From the NCBI GenBank assembly GCA_963995505.1, contig OZ023186.1:14763570-14827569 (forward strand): a stretch of DNA of 64,000 nucleotides, written 5' to 3'. The translations under genes and the position numbers were made by a program. The notes under the pieces are model-generated. The model searched no databases. It saw only the letters and a list, made by a program, of their open reading frames with translations, and was not told where the DNA came from. Below, one piece after another: positions 48,867-62,200 of this stretch. This stretch comes from Hypericum androsaemum (taxonomy: Eukaryota > Streptophyta > Magnoliopsida > Malpighiales > Hypericaceae). The stretch's first letter is position 1, and the number at the start of each line of letters is the position of its first letter.

Positions 48867-51800
48867 ACTAGTTGCCGTGCCTCGTTGACAAGCTCCTTCT
48901 CGACTTTCGACGGCCATAACTTTTCATCCGGGAATCCGATCGGGACAATCTTTTTTTTCATTTCATATAACTTTTCGTGATCTATCGTTCCGTTCCTTCA
49001 AAAATAACATCGAGCCGAAAATACGGAAAAAAATAATGACTCTTTGCTCGTAGCACTGGAAAAAAATCGAAAAAGAGGGGTGCAACACGAGGACTTCCCA
49101 GGAGGTCACACATCCTATTACTACTCTCGCCCAAGCGCGTTTAACTTCGGAGTTCTGATGGGATCCGGTGCATTAGCGCTGGTATGATCGCACCTGTCAG
49201 TCTTCGCACAAACTATTTACTTAACTAGTTGCCGTGCCTCGGTTACAAGCTCCTTCTCGACTTTCGACGGCCATAACTTTTCATCCGGGAATCCGATCGG
49301 GACAATCTTTTTTTTCATTTCATATAACTTTTCGTGATCTATCATTCCGTTCCTTCAAAAATAACATCGAGCGAAAAATACGGGAAAAAATAATGACTCT
49401 TTGCTCGTAGCAGTGGAAAAAAATCGAAAAAGAGGGGTGCAACACGAGGACTTCCCAGGAGGTCACCCATCCTAGTACTAATCTCGCCCAAGCGCGTTTA
49501 ACTTCGGAGTTCTGATGGTATCCGGTGCATTAGCGCTGGTATGATCGCACCCGTCAGTCTTCGCACAAACTATTTACTTAACTAGTTGCCGTGCCTCGTT
49601 GACAAGCTCCTTCTCGACTTTCGACGGCCATAACTTTTCATCCGGGAATCCGATCAGGACAATCTTTTTTTTCATTTCATATAACTTTTCGTGATATATC
49701 ATTCCGTTCCTTCAAAAATAACATCGAGCCGAAAATACGGAAAAAAATAATGACTCTTTGCTCGTAGCAGTGGAAAAAAATCGAAAAAGAGGGGTGCAAC
49801 ACGAGGACTTCCCAGGAGGTCACCCATCCAAGTACTACTCTCGCCCAAGCGCGTTTAACTTCGGAGTTCTGATGGGATCCGGTGCATTAGCGCTGGTATG
49901 ATCGCACCCGTCAGTCCTCGCACAAACTATTTACTTAACTAGTTGCCGTGCCTCGTTGACAAGCTCCTTCTCGACTTTCGACGGCCATAACTTTTCATCC
50001 GGGAATCCGATCGGGACAATCTTTTTTTTCATTTCATATACTTTTCGTGATCTATCATTCCGTTCCTTCAAAAATAACATCGAGCCGAAAATACGGAAAA
50101 AAATAATGACTCTTTGCTCGTAGCAGTGGAAAAAAATCGAAAAAGAGGGGTGGAACACGAGGACTTCCCAGGAGGTCACCCATCCTAGTACTACTCTCGC
50201 CCAAGCGCGTTTAACTTCGGAGTTCTGATGGGATCCGGTGCATTAGCGCTGGTATGATCGCACCCGTCAGTCTTCGCACAAACTATTTACTTAACTAGTT
50301 GCCGTGCCTCGTTGACAAGCTCCTTCTCGACTTTCGACGGCCATAACTTTTCATCCGGGAATCCGATCGGGACAATCTTTTTTTTCATTTCATATAACTT
50401 TTCGTGATCTATCATTCCGTACCTTCAAAAATAACATTGAGCCGAAAATACGGAAAAAAATAATGACTCTTTGCTCGTAGCAGTGGAAAAAAATCGAAAA
50501 AGAGGGGTCCAACACGAGGACTTCCCAGGAGGTCACCCATCCTAGTACTACTCTCGCCCAAGCGCGTTTAACTTCGGAGTTCTGATGGGATCCGATGCAT
50601 TAGCGCTGGTATGATCGCACCCGTCAGTCTTTGCACAAACTATTTACTTAACTAGTTGCCGTGCCTCGTTGACAAGCTCCTTCTCGACTTTCGACGGCCA
50701 TAACTTTTCATCCGGGAATCCGATCGGGACAATCTGTTTTTTCATTTCATATAACTTTTCGTGATCTATCATTCCGTTCCTTCAAAAATAACATCGAGCC
50801 GAAAATACGGAAAAAAATAATGACTCTTTGCTCGTAGCAGTGGAAAAAAATCGAAAAAGAGGGGTGCAGTGCAACACGAGGACTTCCCAGGAGGTCACCC
50901 ATCCAAGTACTACTCTCGCCCAAGCGCGTTTAACTTCGAAGTTCTGATGGGATCCGGTGCATTAGCGCTGGTATGATCGCACCCGTCAGTCCTCACACAC
51001 ACTATTTACTTAACTAGTTGCCGTGCCTCGTTGACAAGCTCCTTCTCGACTTTCGACGGCCATAACTTTTCATCCGGGAACCCGATCGGGACAATCTTTT
51101 TTTTCATTTCATATAACTTTTCGTGATCTATCATTCCGTTCCTTCAAAAATAACATCGAGCCGAAAATACGGAAAAAAATAATGACTCTTTGCTCGTAGC
51201 AGTGGAAACAAATCGAAAAAGAGGGGTGCAACACGAGGACTTCCCAGGAGGTCACCCATCCTAGTACTACTCTCGCCCAAGCGCTTTTAACTTCGGAGTT
51301 CTGATGGGATCCGGTGCATTAGCGCTGGTATGATCGCACCCGTCAGTCTTCGCATAAACTATTTACTTAACTAGTTGCCGTGCCTCAGTTACAAGCTCCT
51401 TCTCGACTTTCGACGGCCATAACTTTTCATCCGGGAATCCGATCGGGACAATCTTTTTTTTCATTTCATATAACTTTTCGTGATCTATTATTCCGTTCCT
51501 TCAAAAATAACATCGAGCCAAAATTACGGAAAAAAATAATGACTCTTTGGTCGTAGCAGTGGAAAAAAATCGAAAAAGAGGGGTGCAACACGAGGACTTC
51601 CCAGGAGGTCACCCATCCTAGTACTACTCTCGCCCAAGCGCGTTTAACTTCGTAGTTCTGATGGGATCCGGTGCATTAGCGCTGGTATGATCGCACCCGT
51701 CAGTCTTCGCACAAACTATTTACTTAACTAGTTGCCGTGCCTCGGTTACAAGCTCCTTCTCGACTTTCGACGGCCATAACTTTTCATCCAGGAATCCGAT

Positions 51801-53365
51801 CGGGACAATCCCTTTTTTCATTTCATATAACTTTTCGTGATCTATCATTCCGTTCCTTCAAAAATAACATCGAGCCGAAAATACGGAAAAAAATAATGAC
51901 TCTTTGCTCGTAGCAGTGGAAAAAAATCGAAAAAGAGAGGTGCAACACGAGGACTTCCTAGGAGGTCACCCATCCTAGTACTACTCTCGCCCAAGCGCAT
52001 TTAACTTCGGAGTTCTGATGGGATCCGGTGCATTAGCGCTGGTAAGATCGCACCCGTCAGTCTTCGCACAAACTATTTACTTAACTAGTTGCCGTGCCTC
52101 GTTGAGAAGCTCCTTCTCGAATTTCGACGGCCATAACTTTTCATCCGGGAATCCGATCGGGACAATCTTTTTTTTCAATTCATATAACTTTTCGTGATCT
52201 ATCATTCCGTTCCTTCAAAAATAACATCGAGCCAAAATTACGGAAAAAAATAATGACTCTTTGGTCGTAGCAGTGGAAAAAAATCGAAAAAGAGGGGTGC
52301 AACACGAGGACTTCCCAGGAGGTCACCCATCCTAGTACTACTCTCGCCCAAGCGCTTTTAACTTCGGAGTTCTGATGGGATCCGGTGCATTAGCGCTGGT
52401 ATGATCGCACCCGTCAGTCTTCGCATAAACTATTTACTTAACTAGTTGCCGTGCCTCAGTTACAAGCTCCTTCTCGACTTTCGACGGCCATAACTTTTCA
52501 TCCGGGAATCCGATCGGGACAATCTTTTTTTTCATTTCATATAACTTTTCGTGATCTATTATTCCGTTCCTTCAAAAATAACATCGAGCCAAAATTACGG
52601 AAAAAAATAATGACTCTTTGGTCGTAGCAGTGGAAAAAAATCGAAAAAGAGGGGTGCAACACGAGGACTTCCCAGGAGGTCACCCATCCTAGTACTACTC
52701 TCGCCCAAGCGCGTTTAACTTCGTAGTTCTGATGGGATCCGGTGCATTAGCGCTGGTATGATCGCACCCGTCAGTCTTCGCACAAACTATTTACTTAACT
52801 AGTTGCCGTGCCTCGGTTACAAGCTCCTTCTCGACTTTCGACGGCCATAACTTTTCATCCAGGAATCCGATCGGGACAATCCCTTTTTTCATTTCATATA
52901 ACTTTTCGTGATCTATCATTCCGTTCCTTCAAAAATAACATCGAGCCGAAAATACGGAAAAAAATAATGACTCTTTGCTCGTAGCAGTGGAAAAAAATCG
53001 AAAAAGAGAGGTGCAACACGAGGACTTCCTAGGAGGTCACCCATCCTAGTACTACTCTCGCCCAAGCGCATTTAACTTCGGAGTTCTGATGGGATCCGGT
53101 GCATTAGCGCTGGTAAGATCGCACCCGTCAGTCTTTGCACAAACTATTTACTTAACTAGTTGCCGTGCCTCGTTGAGAAGCTCCTTCTCGAATTTCGACG
53201 GCCATAACTTTTCATCCGGGAATCCGATCGGGACAATCTTTTTTTTCAATTCATATAACTTTTCGTGATCTATCATTCCGTTCCTTCAAAAATAACATCG
53301 AGCCAAAAATACGGAAAAAAATAATGACTCTTTGCTCGTAGCAGTGGAAAAAAATCGAAAAAGAG

Positions 53366-55992
53366 GGGTCCAACACGAGGACTTCCCAGGAGGTCACCCA
53401 TCCTAGTACTACTCTCGCCCAAGCGCGTTTAACTTCGGAGTTCTAATGGGATCCGATGCATTAGCGCTGGTATGATCGCACCCGTCAGTCTTTGCACAAA
53501 CTATTTACTTAACTAGTTGCCGTGCCTCGTTGACAAGCTCCTTCTCGACTTTCGACGGCCATAACTTTTCATCCGGGAATCCGATCGGGACAATCTGTTT
53601 TTTCATTTCATATAACTTTTCGTGATCTATCATTCCGTTCCTTCAAAAATAACATCGAGCCGAAACTACGGAAAAAAATAATGACTCTTTGCTCGTAGCA
53701 GTGGAAAAAAATCGAAAAAGAGGGGTCCAACACGAGGACTTCCCAGGAGGTCACCCATCCTAGTACTACTCTCGCCCAAGCGCGTTTAACTTCGGAGTTC
53801 TGATGGGATCCGATGCATTAGCGCTGGTATGATCGCACCCGTCAGTCTTTGCACAAACTATTTACTTAACTAGTTGCCGTGCCTCGTTGACAAGCTCCTT
53901 CTCGACTTTCGACGGCCATAACTTTTCATCCGGGAATCCGATCGGGACAATCTGTTTTTTCATTTCATATAACTTTTCGTGATCTATCATTCCGTTCCTT
54001 CAAAAATAACATCGAGCCGAAACTACGGAAAAAAATAATGACTCTTTGCTCGTAGCAGTGGAAAAAAATCGAAAAAGAGGGGTCCAACACGAGGACTTCC
54101 CAGGAGGTCACCCATCCTAGTACTACTCTCGCCCAAGCGCGTTTAACTTCGGAGTTCTGATGGGATCCGATGCATTAGCGCTGGTATGATCGCACCCGTC
54201 AGTCTTTGCACAAACTATTTACTTAACTAGTTGCCGTGCCTCGTTGACAAGCTCCTTCTCGACTTTCGACGGCCATAACTTTTCATCCGGGAATCCGATC
54301 GGGACAATCTGTTTTTTCATTTCATATAACTTTTCGTGATCTATCATTCCGTTCCTTCAAAAATAACATCGAGCCGAAACTACGGAAAAAAATAATGACT
54401 CTTTGCTCGTAGCAGTGGAAAAAAATCGAAAAAGAGGGGTGCAGTGCAACACGAGGACTTCCCAGGAGGTCACACATCCTAGTACTACTCTCGCCCAAGC
54501 GCGTTTAACTTCGGAGTTCTGATGGGATCCGATGCATTAGCGCTGGTATGATCGCACCCGTCAGTCTTTGCACAAACTATTTACTTAACTAGTTGCCGTG
54601 CCTCGTTGACAAGCTCCTTCTCGACTTTCGACGGCCATAACTTTTCATCCGGGAATCCGATCGGGACAATCTGTTTTTTCATTTCATATAACTTTTCGTG
54701 ATCTATCATTCCGTTCCTTCAAAAATAACATCGAGCCGAAACTACGGAAAAAAATAATGACTCTTTGCTCGTAGCAGTGGAAAAAAATCGAAAAAGAGGG
54801 GTGCAACACGAGGACTTCCCAGGAGGTCACCCATCCTAGTACTACTCTCGCCCAAGCGCGTTTAACTTCGGAGTTCTGATGGGATCCGATGCATTAGCGC
54901 TGGTATGATCGCACCCGTCAGTCTTTGCACAAACTATTTACTTAACTAGTTGCCGTGCCTCGTTGACAAGCTCCTTCTCGACTTTCGACGGCCATAACTT
55001 TTCATCCGGGAATCCGATCGGGACAATCTGTTTTTTCATTTCATATAACTTTTCGTGATCTATCATTCCGTTCCTTCAAAAATAACATCGAGCCGAAACT
55101 ACGGAAAAAAATAATGACTCTTTGCTCGTAGCAGTGGAAAAAAATCGAAAAAGAGGGGTCTAACACGAGGACTTCCCAGGAGGTCACCCATCCTAGTACT
55201 ACTCTCGCCCAAGCGCGTTTAACTTCGGAGTTCTGATGGGATCCGATGCATTAGCGCTGGTATGATCGCACCCGTCAGTCTTTGCACAAACTATTTACTT
55301 AACTAGTTGCCGTGCCTCGTTGACAAGCTCCTTCTCGACTTTCGACGGCCATAACTTTTCATCCGGGAATCCGATCGGGACAATCTGTTTTTTCATTTCA
55401 TATAACTTTTCGTGATCTATCATTCCGTTCCTTCAAAAATAACATCGAGCCGAAACTACGGAAAAAAATAATGACTCTTTGCTCGTAGCAGTGGAAAAAA
55501 ATCGAAAAAGAGGGGTCCAACACGAGGACTTCCCAGGAGGTCACCCATCCTAGTACTACTCTCGCCCAAGCGCGTTTAACTTCGGAGTTCTGATGGGATC
55601 CGATGCATTAGCGCTGGTATGATCGCACCCGTCAGTCTTTGCACAAACTATTTACTTAACTAGTTGCCGTGCCTCTTTGACAAGCTCCTTCTCGACTTTC
55701 GACGGCCATAACTTTTCATCCGGGAATCCGATCGGGACAATCTGTTTTTTCATTTCATATAACTTTTCGTGATCTATCATTCCGTTCCTTCAAAAATAAC
55801 ATCGAGCCGAAACTACGGAAAAAAATAATGACTCTTTGCTCGTAGCAGTGGAAAAAAATCGAAAAAGAGGGGTGCAGTGCAACACGAGGACTTCCCAGGA
55901 GGTCACACATCCTAGTACTACTCTCGCCCAAGCGCGTTTAACTTCGGAGTTCTAATGGGATCCGGTGCATTATCGCTGGTATGATTGCACCC
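53366..55992 (-). rRNA. 5S rRNA genes, sub-block of 8 nearly identical recent copies
   Basis: Positions: 53366-53483, 53723-53840, 54080-54197, 54437-54559, 54799-54916, 55156-55273, 55513-55630, 55870-55992. These share spacer marks ATCTGTTTTTTC and GAAACTACGG (all but the first), and CCGATGCATTAGC in the gene (all but the last). Most have GGGGTCCAAC (one GGGGTCTAAC) at the RNA 3' end, which breaks one pair of helix I. Genes at 54437 and 55870 have the 5-bp GTGCA duplication. The near identity indicates recent amplification. Confidence 0.93.
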
Positions 55993-56231
55993 GTCAGTCT
56001 TCGCACAAACTATTTACTTAACTAGTTGCCGTGCCACGTTGAGAAGCTCCTTCTCGACTTTCGACGGCCATAACTTTTCATCCGGGAATCCGATCGGGAC
56101 AATCGTTTTTTTCATTTCATATAACTTTTCGTGATCTATCATTCCGTTCCTTCAAAAATAACATCGAGCCGAAAATACGGAAAAAAATAATGACTCTTTG
56201 CTCGTAGCAGTGGAAAAAAATCGAAAAAGAG

Positions 56232-59200
56232 GGGTGCAACACGAGGACTTCCCAGGAGGTCACCCATCCTAGTACTACTCTCGCCCAAGCGCTTTTAACT
56301 TCGGAGTTCTGATGGGATCCGGTGCATTAGCGCTGGTATGATCGCACCCGTCAGTCTTCGCACAAACTATTTACTTAACTAGTTGCCGTGCCTCGTTGAC
56401 AAGCTCCTTCTCGACTTTCGACGGCCATAACTTTTCATCCGGGAATCCGATCGGGACAATCTTTTTTTTCATTTCATATAACTTTTCGTGATCTATCATT
56501 CCGTTCCTTCAAAAATAACATCGAGCCGAAAATACGGAAAAAAATAATGACTCTTTGCTCGTAGCAGTGGAAAAAAATCGAAAAAGAGGGGTGCAACACG
56601 AGGACTTCCCAAGAGGTCACCCATCCTAGTACTACTCTCGCCCAAGCGCGTTTAACTTCGGAGTTCTGATGGGATCCGGTGCATTAGCGCTGGTATGATC
56701 GCACCCGTCAGTCTTCGCACAAACTATTTACTTAACTAGTTGCCGTGCCTCGTTTACAAGCTCCTTCTCGACTTTCGACGGCCAAAACTTTTCATCCGGG
56801 AATCCGATCGGGACAATCTTTTTTTTTCATTTCATATAACTTTTCGTGATCTATCATTCCGTTCCTTCAAAAATAACATCGAGCCGAAAATACGGAAAAA
56901 AATAATGACTCTTTGCTCGTAGCAGTGGAAAAAAATCGAAAAAGAGGGGTGCAACACGAGGACTTCCCAGTAGGTCACCCATCCTAGAACAACTCTCGCC
57001 CAAGCGCGTTTAACTTCGGAGTTCTGATGGGATCCGGTGCATTAGCGCTGGTATGATCGCACCCATCAGTCTTCGCACAAACTATTTACTTAACTAGTTG
57101 CCGTGCCTCGGTTACAAGCTCCTTCTCGACTTTCGACAGCCATAACTTTTCATCCGGAAATCCGATCGGGACAATCTTTTTTTTCATTTCATATAACTTT
57201 TCGTGATCTATCATTCCGTTCCTTCAAAAATAACATCGAGCCGAAAATACGGAAAAAAATAATGATTCTTTGCTCGTAGCAATGGAAAAAAATCGAAAAA
57301 GAGGGGTGCAACACGAGGACTTCCCAGGAGGTCACCCATCCAAGTACTACTCTCGCCCAAGCGCGTTTAACTTCGGAGTTCTGATGGGATCCGGTGCATT
57401 AGCGCTGGTATGATCGCACCCGTCAGTCCTTGCACAAACTATTTACTTAACTAGTTGCCGTGCCTCGTTGACAAGCTCCTTCTCGACTTTCGACGGCCAT
57501 AACTTTTCATCCGGGAATCCGATCGGGACAATCTTTTTTTTCATTTCATATACTTTTCGTGATCTATCATTCCGTTCCTTCAAAAATAACATCGAGCCGA
57601 AAATACGGAAAAAAATAATGACTCTTTGCTCGTAGCAGTGGAAAAAAATCGAAAAAGAGGGGTGGAACACGAGGACTTCCCAGGAGGTCACCCATTCTAG
57701 TACTACTCTCGCCCAAGCGCGTTTAACTTCGGAGTTCTGATGGGATCCGGTGCATTAGCGCTGGTATGATCGCACCCGTCAGTCTTCGCACAAACTATTT
57801 ACTTAACTAGTTGCCGTGCCTCGTTGACAAGCTCCTTCTCGACTTTCGACGGCCATAACTTTTCATCCGGGAATCCGATCGGGACAATCTTTTTTTTCAT
57901 TTCATATAACTTTTCGTGATCTATCATTCCGTTCCTTCAAAAATAACATCGAGCCGAAAATACGGAAAAAAATAATGACTCTTTGCTCGTAGCAGTGGAA
58001 AAAAATCGAAAAAGAGGGGTGCAACACGAGGACTTCCCAGTAGGTCACCCATCCTAGAACAACTCTCGCCCAAGCGCGTTTAACTTCGGAGTTCTGATGG
58101 GATCCGGTGCATTAGCGCTGGTATGATCGCACCCATCAGTCTTCGCACAAACTATTTACTTAACTAGTTGCCGTGCCTCGGTTACAAGCTCCTTCTCGAC
58201 TTTCGACAGCCATAACTTTTCATCCGGAAATCCGATCGGGACAATCTTTTTTTTCATTTCATATAACTTTTCGTGATCTATCATTCCGTTCCTTCAAAAA
58301 TAACATCGAGCCGAAAATACGGAAAAAAATAATGATTCTTTGCTCGTAGCAATGGAAAAAAATCGAAAAAGAGGGGTGCAACACGAGGACTTCCCAGGAG
58401 GTCACCCATCCAAGTACTACTCTCGCCCAAGCGCGTTTAACTTCGGAGTTCTGATGGGATCCGGTGCATTAGCGCTGGTATGATCGCACCCGTCAGTCCT
58501 TGCACAAACTATTTACTTAACTAGTTGCCGTGCCTCGTTGACAAGCTCCTTCTCGACTTTCGACGGCCATAACTTTTCATCCGGGAATCCGATCGGGACA
58601 ATCTTTTTTTTCATTTCATATACTTTTCGTGATCTATCATTCCGTTCCTTCAAAAATAACATCGAGCCGAAAATACGGAAAAAAATAATGACTCTTTGCT
58701 CGTAGAAGTGGAAAAAAATCGAAAAAGAGGGGTGGAACACGAGGACTTCCCAGGAGGTCACCCATTCTAGTACTACTCTCGCCCAAGCGCGTTCAACTTC
58801 GGAGTTCTGATGGGATCCGGTGCATTAGCGCTGGTATGATCGCACCCGTCAGTCTTCGCACAAACTATTTACTTAACTAGTTGCCGTGTCTCGTTTACAA
58901 GCTCCTTCTCGACTTTCGACGGCCAAAACTTTTCATCCGGGAATCCGATCGGGACAATCTTTTTTTTCATTTCATATAACTTTTCGTGATCTATCATTCC
59001 GTTCCTTCAAAAATAACATCGAGCCGAAAATACGGAAAAAAATAATGACTCTTTGCTCGTAGCAGTGGAAAAAACTAGAAAAAGAGAGGTGCAACACGAG
59101 GACTTCCCAGGAGGTCACCCATCCTAGTACTAGTCTCGCCCAAGCGCGTTTAACTTCGGAGTTCTGATGGGATCCGGTGCATTAGCGTTGGTATGATCGC

Positions 59201-62200
59201 ACCTGTCAGTCTTGGCACAAACTATTTACTTAACTAGTTGCCATGCCTCGTTGACAAGCTCCTTCTCGACTTTCGACGGCCATAACTTTTCATCCGGGAA
59301 TCCGATCGGGACAATCTTTTTTTTCATATCATATAACTTTTCGTGATCTATCATTCCGTTCCTTCAAAAATAACATCGAGCCAAAAATACGGAAAAAAAT
59401 AATGACTCTTTGCTCGTAGCAGTGGAAAAAAATCGAAAAAGAGGGGTGCAACACGAGGACTTCCCAGTAGGTCACCCATCCTAGAACTACTCTCGCCCAA
59501 GCGCGTTTAACTTCGGAGTTCTGATGGGATCCGGTGCATTAGCGCTGGTATGATCGCACCCATCAGTCTTCGCACAAACTATTTACTTAACTAGTTGCCG
59601 TGCCTCGGTTACAAGCTCCTTCTCGACTTTCGACAGCCATAACTTTTCATCCGGAAATCCGATCGGGACAATCTTTTTTTTCATTTCATATAACTTTTCG
59701 TGATCTATCATTCCGTTCCTTCAAAAATAACATCGAGCCGAAAATACGGAAAAAAATAATGATTCTTTGCTCGTAGCAATGGAAAAAAATCGAAAAAGAG
59801 GGGTGCAACACGAGGACTTCCCAGGAGGTCACCCATCCAAGTACTACTCTCGCCCAAGCGCGTTTAACTTCGGAGTTCTGATGGGATCCGGTGCATTAGC
59901 GCTGGTATGATCGCACCCGTCAGTCCTTGCACAAACTATTTACTTAACTAGTTGCCGTGCCTCGTTGACAAGCTCCTTCTCGACTTTCGACGGCCATAAC
60001 TTTTCATCCGGGAATCCGATCGGGACAATCTTTTTTTTCATTTCATATACTTTTCGTGATCTATCATTCCGTTCCTTCAAAAATAACATCGAGCCGAAAA
60101 TACGGAAAAAAATAATGACTCTTTGCTCGTAGCAGTGGAAAAAAATCGAAAAAGAGGGGTGGAACACGAGGACTTCCCAGGAGGTCACCCATTCTAGTAC
60201 TACTCTCGCCCAAGCGCGTTTAACTTCGGAGTTCTGATGGGATCCGGTGCATTAGCGCTGGTATGATCGCACCCGTCAGTCTTCGCACAAACTATTTACT
60301 TAACTAGTTGCCGTGCCTCGTTGACAAGCTCCTTCTCGACTTTCGACGGCCATAACTTTTCATCCGGGAATCCGATCGGGACAATCTTTTTTTTCATTTC
60401 ATATAACTTTTCGTGATCTATCATTCCGTTCCTTCAAAAATAACATCGAGCCGAAAATACGGAAAAAAATAATGACTCTTTGCTCGTAGCAGTGGAAAAA
60501 AATCGAAAAAGAGAGGTGCAACACGAGGACTTCCTAGGAGGTCACCCATCCTAGTACTACTCTCGCCCAAGCGCGTTTAACTTCGGAGTTCTGATGGGAT
60601 CCGGTGCATTAGCGCTGGTATGATCGCACCCGTTAGTCTTCGCACAAACTATTTACTTAACTAGTTGCCGTGCCTCGTTGACAAGCTCCTTCTCGACTTT
60701 CGACGGCCATAACTTTTCATCCGGGAATCCGATCGGGACAATCTTTTTTTTCATTTCATATAACTTTTCGTGATCTATCATTCCGTTCCTTCAAAAATAA
60801 CATCGAGCCGAAAATACGGAAAAAAATAATGACTCTTTGCTCGTAGCAGTGGAAAAAAATCGAAAAAGAGGGGTCCAACACGAGGACTTCCCAGGAGGTC
60901 ACCCATCCTAGTACTACTCTCGCCCAAGCGCGTTTAACTTCGGAGTTCTGATGGGATCCGATGCATTAGCGCTGGTATGATCGCACCCGTCAGTCTTTGC
61001 ACAAACTATTTACTTAACTAGTTGCCGTGCCTCGTTGACAAGCTCCTTCTCGACTTTCGACGGCCATAACTTTTCATCCGGGAATCCGATCGGGACAATT
61101 TGTTTTTTCATTTCATATTTCGTGATCTATCATTCCGTTCCTTCAAAAATAACATCGAGCCGAAAATACGGAAAAAAATAATGACTCTTTGCTCGTAGCA
61201 GTGGAAAAAAATCGAAAAAGAGGGGTGCAACACGAGGACTTCCCAGGAGGTCACCCATCCAAGTACTACTCTCGCCCAAGCGCGTTTAACTTCAGAGTTC
61301 TGATGGGATCCGGTGCATTAGCGCTGGTATGATCGCACCCGTCAGTCCTCGCACAAACTATTTACTTAACAAGTTGCCGTGCCTCGTTTACAAGCTCCTT
61401 CTCGACTTTCGATGGCCAAAACTTTTCATCCGGGAATCCGATCGGGACAATCTTTTTTTTCATTTCATATAACTTTTCGTGATCTATCATTCCGTTCCTT
61501 CAAAAATAACATCGAGCCGAAAATACGGAAAAAAATAATGACTCTTTGCTCGTAGCAGTGGAAAAAAATCGAAAAAGAGAGGTGCAACACGAGGACTTCC
61601 CAGGAGGTCACCCATCCTAGTACTACTCTCGCCCAAGCGCGGTTAACTTCGAAGTTCTGATGGGATCCGGTGCATTAGCGCTGGTATGATCGCACCCGTC
61701 AGTCTTCGCACAAACTATTTACTTAACTAGTTGCCGTGCCTCGTTTACAAGCTCCTTCTCGACTTTCGACGTCCATAACTTTTCATCCGGGAATCCGATC
61801 GGGACAATCTTTTTTTTCATTTCATATAACTTTTCGTGATCTATCATTCCGTTCCTTCAAAAATAACATCGAGCCGAAAATACGGAAAAAAATAATGACT
61901 CTTTGCTCGTAGCAGTGGAAAAAAATCGAAAAAGAGGGGTGCAACACGAGGACTTCCCAGGAGGTCACCCATCCTAGTACTACTCTCGCCCAAGCGCGTT
62001 TAACTTCGGAGTTCTGATGGGATCCAGTGCATTAGCGCTGGTATGATCGCACCCGTCAGTTTTCGCACAAACTATTTACTTAACTAGTTGCCGTGCCTCG
62101 TTTACAAGCTCCTTCTCGACTTTTCATCCGGGAATCCGATCGGGACAATCTTTTTTTTCATTTCATATAACTTTTCGTGATCTATCATTCCGTTCCTTCA

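Larger units (their letters stand above)
48364..53126 (-). rRNA. 5S rRNA genes, sub-block of 14, includes a 3-unit duplication
   Basis: Positions: 48364-48481, 48721-48838, 49078-49195, 49435-49552, 49792-49909, 50148-50265, 50505-50622, 50862-50984, 51224-51341, 51581-51698, 51938-52055, 52295-52412, 52652-52769, 53009-53126. The block 51224-52294 is repeated at 52295-53365 (shift 1,071 bp), sharing GCGCTTTTAAC, TCGCATAAAC and TTTGGTCGTAG. The gene at 50862 has a 5-bp duplication (GTGCAGTGCAAC) near the RNA 3' end. Confidence 0.94.

Noticed and set aside
37549..60188. Recurring 74-82 codon frames on the minus strand (37549, 39692, 49931, 57443, 58513, 59940)
   Set aside because: They run through 5S gene and spacer sequence. 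They appear only where a 1-bp change removes a stop and recur because those units were duplicated.
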